From NCBI GenBank assembly GCA_009780585.1, contig WQZS01000001.1:124001-188000 (forward strand): a stretch of 64,000 nucleotides of DNA. The letters run 5' to 3'. Positions 36,893 through 44,602 of the stretch are shown here, one piece after another. The stretch's first letter is position 1; the number at the start of each line of letters is the position of its first letter. The notes beneath the pieces are model-generated. The model was not told the origin of the DNA. It made no database searches and saw nothing but the letters and a program-made list of their open reading frames with translations. Origin of the DNA: Defluviitaleaceae bacterium. Its GTDB lineage: Bacteria > Bacillota > Clostridia > Lachnospirales > WQUN01. The translations under genes were made by a program, and so were the position numbers.

Positions 36893-38080
36893 CTACAATC
36901 CGAATGTGTCATATAATCCGGCCATCGGCAGCATAACCGACAGCAATACAATCATGATGATAATCCCCATCACCACGATCATGATGGGTTCGGACAGCGC
37001 GACGAGCGCACCCGTCGCCTCTTCCGCTTCGTATTCGAAGGAATCCGCCGTACTCACCAGCATCGTGTCCAAACGCCCGGCTTCCTCGCCGATCATGATC
37101 GTGTTGGGCAGCTTGTTGTCGAAGCCGTCGATCTTGCGCACCGACGCGGAAAGCGATTCGCCGTTGCGCACGTCCTTCACCAGCTCGACGAATTGGCTTT
37201 CGATGTACTTGTTCATGACGACCGTACCCGTAATCTCCAGCGATTTGATCATGGAAACGCCGCTGGAATACAGCGACGACAGCGTGCGCGAAAACCGCGC
37301 GGTATAGATCGTGCGCAGCAGCTTGCCCACGACGGGCATCTTTAGCTTGGACTTGTCGAACGCCAGCCGCACTTTTTCCAGCGAAAGCAAATATTGTACC
37401 AATACGATCAGCACCAACACGACGATGAGGATCAGATACCAACCGCTCATCAGGAAGTTGGAGAAACCGATGACCGCCCGCGTGATCAGGGGCTTATCCA
37501 TGTCCTCCAGCATATCGAAGAATTCGGGCAACACCAGCAGGAAGACGATCAGCACGACGGCGGCTGTGGCCACGGCCAGGATTTTTGGGTAACGCAACGC
37601 GCTTTTGATCTTGCCCTCCAGCTTGTGTTCCTTATCGTAGTGGAGGGCCATGCGGGACAGGACGTTTTCCAACCGTCCGCTGGTTTCGCCCGAGGCGGCC
37701 ATGTTGACCAATAACAAAGGGAACGCGTTGCCGTGCGCTCGCATGGCGTCCGACAAAGCCATTCCCTTTTGGATATTCTTGTGCATTTGTTCGAAGATCG
37801 CTTTTAATTTAGGTAAATTGTCGCGTTCCTTCACGATTTCCATCGCGCGCACGACCGTAATGCCCGAGGCCATCATGCTGGACAATTGCCGGCAGAAATC
37901 CGAAACCTCGTGCGACTTGACCCGATAGGAATATTTCTTTTCGTCCAATACCTTGATGCGCGTGGGGAATACGCCGCGCCCCAAGAGGATACGGCGGAGG
38001 TCGCCTTCGTCACGGGCTTCGACTTCGCCCATGACCTTCACGTTGCTTGCGTCCAACGCGGAGAAACGGTATTTAGGCAT
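36893..38080 (-). CDS. pilC: Type IV pilus platform protein PilC (GspF family)
   Basis: PilC is the membrane platform turned by the PilB and PilT motors. The 395-residue protein has two GspF domains, each with the family motif (GETSGRLENVLSRMA and GEEAGRLDTMLVSTA), and three membrane segments at about 170-190, 210-235 and 365-390. The N-terminal segment YRFSALDASNVKVMGEVEARDEGD is typical of the family. Confidence 0.94.
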   Translation of the reverse strand: MPKYRFSALDASNVKVMGEVEARDEGDLRRILLGRGVFPTRIKVLDEKKYSYRVKSHEVSDFCRQLSSMMASGITVVRAMEIVKERDNLPKLKAIFEQMHKNIQKGMALSDAMRAHGNAFPLLLVNMAASGETSGRLENVLSRMALHYDKEHKLEGKIKSALRYPKILAVATAAVVLIVFLLVLPEFFDMLEDMDKPLITRAVIGFSNFLMSGWYLILIVVLVLIVLVQYLLSLEKVRLAFDKSKLKMPVVGKLLRTIYTARFSRTLSSLYSSGVSMIKSLEITGTVVMNKYIESQFVELVKDVRNGESLSASVRKIDGFDNKLPNTIMIGEEAGRLDTMLVSTADSFEYEAEEATGALVALSEPIMIVVMGIIIMIVLLSVMLPMAGLYDTFGL

Positions 38081-38125
38081 ACGCCACTCCTTATGCGGAT
38101 TCGCGTGAAAGCGTACGAATACGCA

Positions 38126-38692
38126 TCATATGAACAAAAACCCCATATACCAATCCACGGCTTGCTTTCCGTACAACAGGGCCACGAACACCCCCGCGCA
38201 TAACGCGGGCCCGAAGGCGATCGGTTCGCCCTTCTTATTCCTGCCTTTAGCGCGGAGGACTAATCCGTACACCACCGCGACCACCAGCGCAACGAAAAAA
38301 CCGAACAACGCCGCCTGCCATCCCAATAAAAACCCGCATACCGCCATCAGCTTGATATCCCCGCCGCCGAAGGCATTGTTGATGATCAGCGCCAGTACAA
38401 GCATCGGCAGACTGATGGTAAAAAAGCCGATGCCGCGGGAAAGTAACGTTACCTCCGGCTGCGCCCATATCGCCGCGGCCGCCAAAGGGATGAGCACAAC
38501 GACGTATTTATCGGGGATTTCCTGCGTATCCGCGTCGATTACGGCGATCACGAGCAGTATCGCGGCAACCGCGAGGGCCAAAGGCAGCATCCACGTCATA
38601 CCGAAGCAGAGGATACACGCCGCGAAAGCCGCAATGGATACGGCGGTCAAAACTAGTATGCGCAATTTATAAGTAAGCATCCATTTTTTCAT
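38126..38692 (-). CDS. pilD: Prepilin peptidase, A24 domain only
   Basis: An integral membrane aspartic protease that removes prepilin leaders. The two catalytic aspartate motifs are visible: VIDADTQEIPD and GGGDIKLMAVCG. About six membrane segments follow in 188 residues. The N-terminal cysteine-containing methyltransferase-associated region of classic PilD is absent, so N-methylation of pilins may be missing or done elsewhere. I start at the ATG at 38692 (MKKWMLTYKLRI); a longer frame to 38857 would overlap the coiled-coil gene and has a non-membrane, arginine-rich start. Confidence 0.88.
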   Translation of the reverse strand: MKKWMLTYKLRILVLTAVSIAAFAACILCFGMTWMLPLALAVAAILLVIAVIDADTQEIPDKYVVVLIPLAAAAIWAQPEVTLLSRGIGFFTISLPMLVLALIINNAFGGGDIKLMAVCGFLLGWQAALFGFFVALVVAVVYGLVLRAKGRNKKGEPIAFGPALCAGVFVALLYGKQAVDWYMGFLFI

Positions 38693-38726
38693 ACCGCTAT
38701 ATCGCCGCTCCCATACGGCACGGGGT

Positions 38727-39080
38727 TTAAATCGCCTCCCGAATGGCGGTAAACTTGCGCGAATGTGAGGATACGACGGCCTTAATAACGGACACATCCT
38801 CCGCCGTCCCCTCGACAATGGGGGTGAGGTAGTCCAAACGCCTAACCACGTCGCCATGCCCTTCGGCTAACATTCTTATGTTCTTGTCTATTTCATTTTC
38901 TATGATTACTTTAATGCCGGAGATTTCGTGTTTCATGTTGGAGACTTTTTGTTCCAAGCTAGCCTGGCCTTGTTTTAAGCCGGCAACGTCTTCCATCATG
39001 ACGGTTTGGTTTGTTTTCATGCCGTTGACATCCAGTATCAACGTTTCCAGCAATGATAAAATCCTGTCTTCGTTAGTCAT
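38727..39080 (-). CDS. Small coiled-coil protein, paralogue of 21641-21919
   Basis: A 117-residue helical protein of unknown function. It starts MTNEDRILSLLETL, has a central coiled coil (LKQGQASLEQKVSNMKHE, GIKVIIENEIDKNIRML AEGH), and ends VVSSHSRKFTAIREAI. The same family is found at 21641-21919, so the pilus locus has one near each end. It lies between the major pilin and the prepilin peptidase genes. Confidence 0.75.
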   Translation of the reverse strand: MTNEDRILSLLETLILDVNGMKTNQTVMMEDVAGLKQGQASLEQKVSNMKHEISGIKVIIENEIDKNIRMLAEGHGDVVRRLDYLTPIVEGTAEDVSVIKAVVSSHSRKFTAIREAI

Positions 39081-39469
39081 GCCGTACCTCCAAGATGATT
39101 TGTATATTATGGGTATTCTATTTCATTTGTACGGATTACACAATGGCTGCGGTTATGTTGTAATGACGGTCAAGTATAATCTTGACCTCGATTTTCAATT
39201 CTATCGATTTTTACCAAATGTGATACCTAAGCCAATGAAAAAGGTTTACCATTATCATCAAACCAAATATTGCCAATATTCTATCGTATGTGCGGCAGTT
39301 TGCAGTAACCCCACCCGCCGCCGAAAACGCGTGAATAATTTAACGTGTTTCGGCGACGGTTGGGGGGGGGTATGAGTTGAACTTCATTTGTATTTTCACG
39401 GATGAATTGATTGGAAAAGTTCACCCAAATTATCATGAAATGAAATTATTAAAATCTTATTAAATTGTT
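39081..39469. other. Intergenic region after the major pilin gene
   Basis: No convincing gene is visible in these 389 bp. A plus-strand frame crossing it is not protein-like. The region holds a 26-base stretch (39236-39261) identical to part of nadK, an imperfect hairpin at about 39318-39356 (CGCCGAAA/TTTCGGCG arms) and a run of eight G (39362-39369). The hairpin could stabilise or terminate the pilin transcript. Confidence 0.5.
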
Positions 39470-39913
39470 TTATACACGTGGCGGGAATCCTGCAACCGGA
39501 CCTGTTAACTGTCCAGTAACTGCTGTTGTTTCTCTTCCAATTAAGATAGGATGAGTATCATTATCGCCTCTTGATCTACGGCCAGCAGTCACTCTGACGC
39601 CAACTGCAACACCCCTTTCAAAAAATACTGTAACTGTAAATCCAGCTCTAAAATCATTAGGGGTTAATTCTGCACGAATTTGTGTATGAGTTGGTAGTGT
39701 TGTTGAATTTGAAGAAATTAACGGAATCGCTGCCATAGAAGCAGCCATCATGATTGATCGTGCATCAGCTTCATCGGCAGCCCTATTTGCTCTGTCTATT
39801 ACCCCCAAAATCGCCGGAGTCAGCGCGGCAATCAGTATCGCGATAATGACGATTACCACGATTAATTCCGTCAATGTAAAACCTTTCTTCCCGTTTTGCA
39901 ACAGCTTCTTCAT
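39470..39913 (-). CDS. pilA: Major type IV pilin candidate
   Basis: A 147-residue prepilin with leader MKKLLQNGKKG and mature start FTLTELIVVIVIIAILIAA, which has the +5 glutamate. The body has one long helix (ANRAADEADARSIMMAASM) and a short beta domain, as in compact Gram-positive major pilins. The ATG at 39913 is chosen because GGAG lies eight bases upstream; the ATG at 39919 would sit directly on that site. Its separate position with long gaps on both sides fits a highly expressed subunit. Confidence 0.88.
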   Translation of the reverse strand: MKKLLQNGKKGFTLTELIVVIVIIAILIAALTPAILGVIDRANRAADEADARSIMMAASMAAIPLISSNSTTLPTHTQIRAELTPNDFRAGFTVTVFFERGVAVGVRVTAGRRSRGDNDTHPILIGRETTAVTGQLTGPVAGFPPRV

Positions 39914-39981
39914 TTCCATTCTCCTTTTTTAATTGCGTTACGCAATTTGTTTTATATGCCAAGCCGCAACGCGGCACAGGG

Positions 39982-40277
39982 TCACGCGGGTTGTTCTTTG
40001 CTTTTGGGTACGACCGCCAGCCTGTAACCCAATGAGTCGATAATTTTTGTAAATGTAAGCAACGCGGCATTTTCATTTTGGTTTAGTTCCGCATAGCTAC
40101 ATTCCGTTTTTGCTATTCTTTTTGTGCTTTTGCGGCATCATTAAATGCATCTATTATTTGTTCGGCATCACCACTTTCCAATACCGATTCAAGGTAAACG
40201 TCAATATCTTCTTGGCTTTCCAAATATTCGCTTGCGTCCCAAGGGCTTATCTTTATTTTATTATTTTTGCGCGGCAT
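39982..40277 (-). pseudogene. Broken HigA-type addiction-module antidote gene
   Basis: The frame from the ATG at 40277 gives MPRKNNKIKISPWDASEYLE and then SQEDIDVYLESVLESGDAEQ, which matches the start of the TIGR02684-type antidote family (PFDAAEYL...YL..AL..GD). It stops at 40113. In a shifted frame the family's C-terminal half continues (AELNQNENAALLTFTKIIDS then LGYRLAVVPK) to a TGA at 39982-39984. A frameshift near 40115-40125 and a small deletion in the helix-turn-helix therefore split the gene. No matching RelE/HigB-like toxin gene remains. Confidence 0.75.
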
Positions 40278-40410
40278 TTTCGTCCGTTCCTTTGTCGGAT
40301 ACACCTAACCCTTCCTCTTGCGTCAGGAAGATCGCCAGCTTGTATACCAGCACTTGGGATTCTTCGCTTAATTGTCCGAATATATCGTTAACCTTTTTCG
40401 CTATCGTCAT
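40261..40410 (-). CDS. Small hypothetical protein upstream of the antidote pseudogene
   Basis: A 49-residue frame starting MTIAKKVNDIFGQLSEESQV, with GGAG six bases before its ATG. It overlaps the start of the broken antidote gene by 17 bases. It looks like a short helical protein of the kind found in toxin-antitoxin operons, but no family is recognised. Confidence 0.5.
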   Translation of the reverse strand: MTIAKKVNDIFGQLSEESQVLVYKLAIFLTQEEGLGVSDKGTDENAAQK

Positions 40411-40483
40411 GTTCCGCTCCTTATTTTGGCTTGTAGTTTATTTGTTATGCAAGTTGGTTGGGTTGAAGTTGTAGAACATCGCC

Positions 40484-40690
40484 CTATTCATGCTCTTGTA
40501 ACTTTAATGCGTAATCTGCTAAGCAACGGCGCATTACCCTTTCGGGTTCTTCTCCGTTTTGTTCCGCTATATTCACAAAGACCTGATAAACATCCATTTT
40601 CAAAGGCACAGTAACTTCTTTATTTAACTTTTCATAAAATGGATTCTTCATGACAACTTTAAAATCATTTAAGCTGTATTCGGCTTTCAT
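40484..40690 (-). CDS. Putative antitoxin partner of BrnT
   Basis: A 68-residue protein (MKAEYSLNDFKVVMKNPFYE ...) encoded right after brnT with an ATGA overlap. Its position is that of the BrnA antitoxin. The VPLKMDVYQVFVNIAEQNGE segment could form a ribbon-helix-helix domain, though the sequence is not a classic BrnA by eye. The antitoxin role is inferred from linkage. Confidence 0.6.
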   Translation of the reverse strand: MKAEYSLNDFKVVMKNPFYEKLNKEVTVPLKMDVYQVFVNIAEQNGEEPERVMRRCLADYALKLQEHE

Positions 40691-40983
40691 TCTTCTGCAC
40701 CTCCCGAAATATAGATATTAATTTCCTTTTTAGATGCTTTTCTCGCAGATATGATTCTGACAACTTCTTCATTTTTCCCCTTGTAACAATGGCATACCGT
40801 TAATTCCATGCGGAGCGTATCTTCCTTACCGATAATAATAAACCTGTCTTCATTTGCGGAATGTTTTTCATCATACATATAAACAGCGTTTTTATCGTCA
40901 AATACGGATTCCGCTATTTTAAAAGATACGTTATGCTTTGCTATGTTTAATTTATTTTTATTTTCATCCCATTCGAATTTCAT
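40687..40983 (-). CDS. brnT: BrnT family toxin
   Basis: A 98-residue BrnT-type ribonuclease toxin with the family features FEWDENKNKLNIAKHNVSF, a VFDD segment, EKHSANEDRFIIIG and the C-terminal RIISARKASKKE. BrnT has a RelE-like fold and cleaves RNA. Its ATG shares one base with the pilT stop codon, and its ribosome binding site lies inside pilT, so expression is tied to the pilus operon. Confidence 0.92.
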   Translation of the reverse strand: MKFEWDENKNKLNIAKHNVSFKIAESVFDDKNAVYMYDEKHSANEDRFIIIGKEDTLRMELTVCHCYKGKNEEVVRIISARKASKKEINIYISGGAEE

Positions 40984-42038
40984 TACACCCTTTGCACCTC
41001 GCTCATAAATTCAACGCGGTTGTGTACCTTTTCCAGCGCGGCTTCGAGCTTGACCGTGCCGCTGCGTACGAGTTGGGCTAAGTAGTTGTCCAGGAGGACC
41101 ATGCCCTGCTTGGTGGCGGTTTGTATGGTGGAATTGAGCTGGTGGCATTTATTTTCGCGGATGAGGTTGAGGACGGCGTCGTTGCCCAGCATGATTTCGA
41201 ACGCGGCGACGCGGCCCTGGCCCGAAGCGCGGGGTACGAGGGTTTGGGTGATGACACCCTTGAGGGTGGAGGCGAGCTGGGTGCGGATTTGCTGCTGGTT
41301 GTGCGGGGGGAATACATCGATGATGCGGTCCACGGTCGAAGCCGCGCCGGTGGTATGTAACGTTGACAGGACGAGGTGACCCGTTTCGGCGGCGGTAACG
41401 GCGGCGGAAATCGTTTCGTAGTCGCGCATTTCGCCTACGAGGATGACATCGGGGTCTTCACGCATGGCGGAGCGCAGGGCGTGGGAAAAGGAAGGTACGT
41501 CGAAGCCCACATCGCGTTGGTGGATGAGGGATTTCTTTTGGGTGTAGACGTATTCCACGGGGTCCTCCACGGTGAGGATGTGGCAGGCGCGTTTTTCGTT
41601 GATGTAGTTGATCATGGCGGCGAGGGTCGTGGATTTGCCCGAACCGGTGGGGCCGGTCACGAGGATGAGCCCCCGCGGTTCGTCCACCAGCTTGCGTATC
41701 GCCTCGGGCGTGCCCAGCTCCTCGAAGGTGGGGGTATGCGCGTTGATCACGCGGATAACGCTTGCGAGGGTTTTTTGTTGGTGGAAGACGTTGACGCGGT
41801 GGCGCAGGTTGCCGTCGATGGTGTAGGCCATATCCACGTCTTCGCCCCTGTGAATGGCTTCACGCTGGGTATCCGTAAGCATGGAGAGGATGAGCGCGAC
41901 CTTTTCCCCCTGATCCAGCGCGAACTCGGTTTCCACGAGCGTGCCGTCGATGCGGAAGATGGGGTTGCGCAAATGGGTCAGGTGTATGTCGCTGGCTTTC
42001 CTTTGGCGCGCGGTGCGCATGAGGTCTGCAATGGTCAT
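40983..42038 (-). CDS. pilT: Pilus retraction ATPase PilT
   Basis: PilT is the hexameric ATPase that depolymerises pili for twitching motility. The 351-residue protein has Walker A VTGPTGSGKSTTLAAMI, the Asp box (LVGEMRDYETI), the His box (GHLVLSTLHTTGA) and the C-terminal HQLNSTIQTATKQGM region that replaces the AIRNLIRE motif. The ATG has CGGAGGA upstream and overlaps the stop of the preceding PIN toxin gene as ATGA; its stop overlaps brnT. Confidence 0.95.
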   Translation of the reverse strand: MTIADLMRTARQRKASDIHLTHLRNPIFRIDGTLVETEFALDQGEKVALILSMLTDTQREAIHRGEDVDMAYTIDGNLRHRVNVFHQQKTLASVIRVINAHTPTFEELGTPEAIRKLVDEPRGLILVTGPTGSGKSTTLAAMINYINEKRACHILTVEDPVEYVYTQKKSLIHQRDVGFDVPSFSHALRSAMREDPDVILVGEMRDYETISAAVTAAETGHLVLSTLHTTGAASTVDRIIDVFPPHNQQQIRTQLASTLKGVITQTLVPRASGQGRVAAFEIMLGNDAVLNLIRENKCHQLNSTIQTATKQGMVLLDNYLAQLVRSGTVKLEAALEKVHNRVEFMSEVQRV

Positions 42039-42457
42039 GGTTTCCTCCGCTTGAATGGATTTATTATTGTTAATGTACCATTGATCGTTTGTCCGTCATT
42101 CATGTCTTCCGTATATATAACGTTGCATCCGTTATCCAAAGCCGACGCCAACATTAGGCAATCATAATACGAAAAACCGTACCGTTTATATAAATCTATC
42201 GCCGAATCGATTATCGCTTCATTAATGTAGGTAATTTTGCATATTTTCCTTATATCCGATTGGACTTTGGTAACGGTTTCAACCAGCAGTCCCCACTTTT
42301 TAAACATAACATTGTTAATTTCGTTAAGTATTTGCGTGCTTACAACGCACTCATCCGCCATGTCAATCATACGTTTACAGATTTCTTGTTTTTCCGGCTC
42401 GCTGTCGGCATACAGATATATCATTATATTCGTGTCGTAAAATGCCTTACCGCTCAT
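42035..42457 (-). CDS. PIN-domain toxin (VapC-like)
   Basis: A PIN-domain RNase of about 140 residues. The start MSGKAFYDTNIMIYL holds the first catalytic aspartate; further acidic sites are ILNEINNV, YYDCLMLASAL and VIYTEDMNDG. The ATG at 42457 is chosen (AAGGA seven or eight bases upstream); 42475 is an alternative start. It overlaps its antitoxin gene by 11 bases and the pilT start by four. With the upstream gene it forms a VapBC-like pair inserted between pilB and pilT. Confidence 0.85.
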   Translation of the reverse strand: MSGKAFYDTNIMIYLYADSEPEKQEICKRMIDMADECVVSTQILNEINNVMFKKWGLLVETVTKVQSDIRKICKITYINEAIIDSAIDLYKRYGFSYYDCLMLASALDNGCNVIYTEDMNDGQTINGTLTIINPFKRRKP

Positions 42458-42668
42458 TCGCCGCATCCTTATCAAAAACCCAACCCCGTGTGTCTATTGA
42501 TATGGGGGACAGCAAATCGGTTCTCTTTTTCGTTTCTTCCGAAATGAGGCTCCTTAATTGATGTTCCAATAAAATAACCTTTACCCCCGATGTTATTTTG
42601 TTTTTTAATTGTTCGGGGAGCTTGATCGCTCCGTTTTCCGGCGTGGCATAAAATTCATATGCTTGCAT
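42447..42668 (-). CDS. Antitoxin partner of the PIN toxin
   Basis: A 73-residue protein starting MQAYEFYATPENGAIKLPEQ, similar in pattern to AbrB-like/DUF2281-type antitoxins (EF....NG.I.LPE.L) and to the antitoxin at 45768-46022. It begins 20 bases after the pilB stop and overlaps the toxin gene, the usual antitoxin-first order. Confidence 0.75.
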   Translation of the reverse strand: MQAYEFYATPENGAIKLPEQLKNKITSGVKVILLEHQLRSLISEETKKRTDLLSPISIDTRGWVFDKDAANER

Positions 42669-42688
42669 TTTATCACCCTTGTGTATTC

Positions 42689-44389
42689 TTACTCTACGAA
42701 ATAAGTCAGCTTCAACAATTCCTCGATACTGGTCTTTTTTTCCACTACCAGCTTTTGCAAGCTGGTTTGCAAGGATTTCATTTTATTTTCTTCCTTTACG
42801 TACTTATATATATTTTCGGTGGGGGCGCGGGAGGAGATCATACTGCGTATCTTGGGGTCGATGGGGAGGATTTCGTGTACGGCCACACGGCCTTTGTAGC
42901 CGGTATTGTTGCAGTTGTGGCAGCCTTTGCCGCGCACGAGGGTCGTATATTTGTAATTGCCCAGCAGCGCCGCTTCGTTTTCGGGGGGGGTGTATTCGTC
43001 GGTGCAGAAGGCGCAAACCTTCTTTACGAGCCGCTGTGCCACCACGCCCGCGAGGGAGTTGGCCAGCAGATAGTCTTCGATGCCCATATCCACCAGGCGC
43101 ACGATGGCGGAAACGGCGTCGTTGGTGTGGAGCGAGCTTAGTACCAAATGGCCCGTAAGCGCGGCGCGTACGCCGATGCTGGCGGTTTCGGCGTCGCGGG
43201 TTTCGCCTATTAATATGATGTCGGGGTCCTGGCGCAGGATGGAACGCAGGCCGCTTTCGAAGGTAAGCCCTGCGAGGGGGTTGATTTGCGTTTGGTTGAT
43301 GCGTGCGAGGTTGCGCTCGACGGGATCCTCCACGGTGGAGATGTTGACGTTACGCTTCGAAAGCATCTCCATAATCATGTAAAGCGTGGTCGTCTTGCCC
43401 GAGCCCGTGGGGCCCGTGATATAGATCACGCCGTGGGGTACCTGTAGTATTTTTACCATTTTTTCGTAGTCGTCGGGCTCCATGCCGAAGGTATGGGAAT
43501 GGTCCATATGCGTGGCTTGCCCCATAAAGCGCATGACGATCTTTTCCCCGAACACGGTGGGCAGGCTGGAAACGCGCACGTTGATGTCGATGTCCTGCAA
43601 CTTGGCGCGGAAGTGGCCGTCCTGGGGGGCACGTTTTTCGGCGATGTCCATCCCCGCGAGTATCTTGATGCGGGCCACGATGGAATTGTGCAGCGATACG
43701 GAAAGTGACAGGTAATCGACGATCAGCCCGTCCACGCGGATGCGGAAATGGGTCTGTTCGTCAAAAGGCTCGATATGAACGTCGGACGCGCCGGAGGTGT
43801 GGGCTTTATAAAGCGTGGAATTAAGGAGCGTTACGATGGGGGTATCGTCCGCCGCTTCGGAGATGTCCACGTATCCCAAGGCCGTGGCCGCGATGGCGGA
43901 TTCGTTCGCGCCCGACGCGGCTTTTTTGGTTTCGATTTCGGCGTAGGATTCCGAAATGGCCTGCATGATTTCCGCGCGGTTGCAAACTTGGATTTCGATG
44001 GCTTTGTGCGTGACGAGCTTAACGTCCTCGATGGCGTAGTAGTCCAGCGGGTCCGCGATGTTAACGCGAAGCACGCCATGCGTTTCCGCGATGGCGATGA
44101 GGCAATGCTTGCTGGCGATGGCTTTGGGGATTTGCTTGACGGCATCCAGTTCGATGGGGGCGTCGCGCATGGAAACGTATTTAATGTTAAGCCGCCGCGA
44201 GAGGGCGGCGTTGAGGCGGGCTTCGGTGATGATATTGTTTTCCAGCAAAAGTTCGCCCAAGCGTTTTTTGGTGCCGGCGGCTTTTTGGATCGCGAATACG
44301 GATTGGATTTGTTCTTCGGTAACGTAGCCGGCTTCCTTAAGGACATCGCCCAATCTGAGTTGCGTGGGTTGTGTGCTTGCGGTCAACAT
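42689..44389 (-). CDS. pilB: Pilus extension ATPase PilB
   Basis: PilB powers pilus assembly. The protein has an N-terminal MshEN/GspE_N-type domain (LRLGDVLKEAGYVTEEQIQ), the Walker A ITGPTGSGKTTTLYMI, the Asp and His boxes (ILIGETRDAETASIGVRAAL, GHLVLSSLHTNDAV), and the tetracysteine zinc site (CAFC and CHNC). Candidate starts are the ATG codons at 44389 and 44395; 44389 (MLTASTQPTQLRLGD) has GGAACGG at a better distance. A longer frame to 44488 would include the promoter and is rejected. It is the first gene of the pilus operon. Confidence 0.94.
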   Translation of the reverse strand: MLTASTQPTQLRLGDVLKEAGYVTEEQIQSVFAIQKAAGTKKRLGELLLENNIITEARLNAALSRRLNIKYVSMRDAPIELDAVKQIPKAIASKHCLIAIAETHGVLRVNIADPLDYYAIEDVKLVTHKAIEIQVCNRAEIMQAISESYAEIETKKAASGANESAIAATALGYVDISEAADDTPIVTLLNSTLYKAHTSGASDVHIEPFDEQTHFRIRVDGLIVDYLSLSVSLHNSIVARIKILAGMDIAEKRAPQDGHFRAKLQDIDINVRVSSLPTVFGEKIVMRFMGQATHMDHSHTFGMEPDDYEKMVKILQVPHGVIYITGPTGSGKTTTLYMIMEMLSKRNVNISTVEDPVERNLARINQTQINPLAGLTFESGLRSILRQDPDIILIGETRDAETASIGVRAALTGHLVLSSLHTNDAVSAIVRLVDMGIEDYLLANSLAGVVAQRLVKKVCAFCTDEYTPPENEAALLGNYKYTTLVRGKGCHNCNNTGYKGRVAVHEILPIDPKIRSMISSRAPTENIYKYVKEENKMKSLQTSLQKLVVEKKTSIEELLKLTYFVE

Positions 44390-44459
44390 AATCATCCGTT
44401 CCGATTTTTTATTGGACAAACTAACAATAATATCCATTTTATATTGTGTTTCTATGTCA

Positions 44460-44488
44460 ATTATGCTACAGGTGTTTTGGGTTGTCAA
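44460..44488 (-). promoter_or_regulatory. Promoter of the pilus operon
   Basis: Leftward, a perfect TTGACA (44483-44488), a 17-bp spacer and CATAAT (44460-44465) form the best sigma-A promoter in the window. The predicted start is about 60 bp before the pilB ATG. Confidence 0.8.
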
Positions 44489-44602
44489 GACGGGATGTTA
44501 CTTTTTATGCACATTTTGGAGTTGTTTCGAACCTGCCCCGCTTTACGGTTACGACGCGCCGTATTATATTCTAACCAATTTTATGAATAGGATGTGGCTT
44601 GC

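Noticed and set aside
39362..39369. Run of eight G as a phase-variation switch
   Set aside because: It lies in the gap, 280 bp from the next start and outside any recognised promoter or frame.
38878..39375. Plus-strand open frame across the gap after the pilin gene
   Set aside because: Half of it mirrors the coiled-coil gene on the other strand, the rest has no protein-like pattern, and no ribosome binding site is present.
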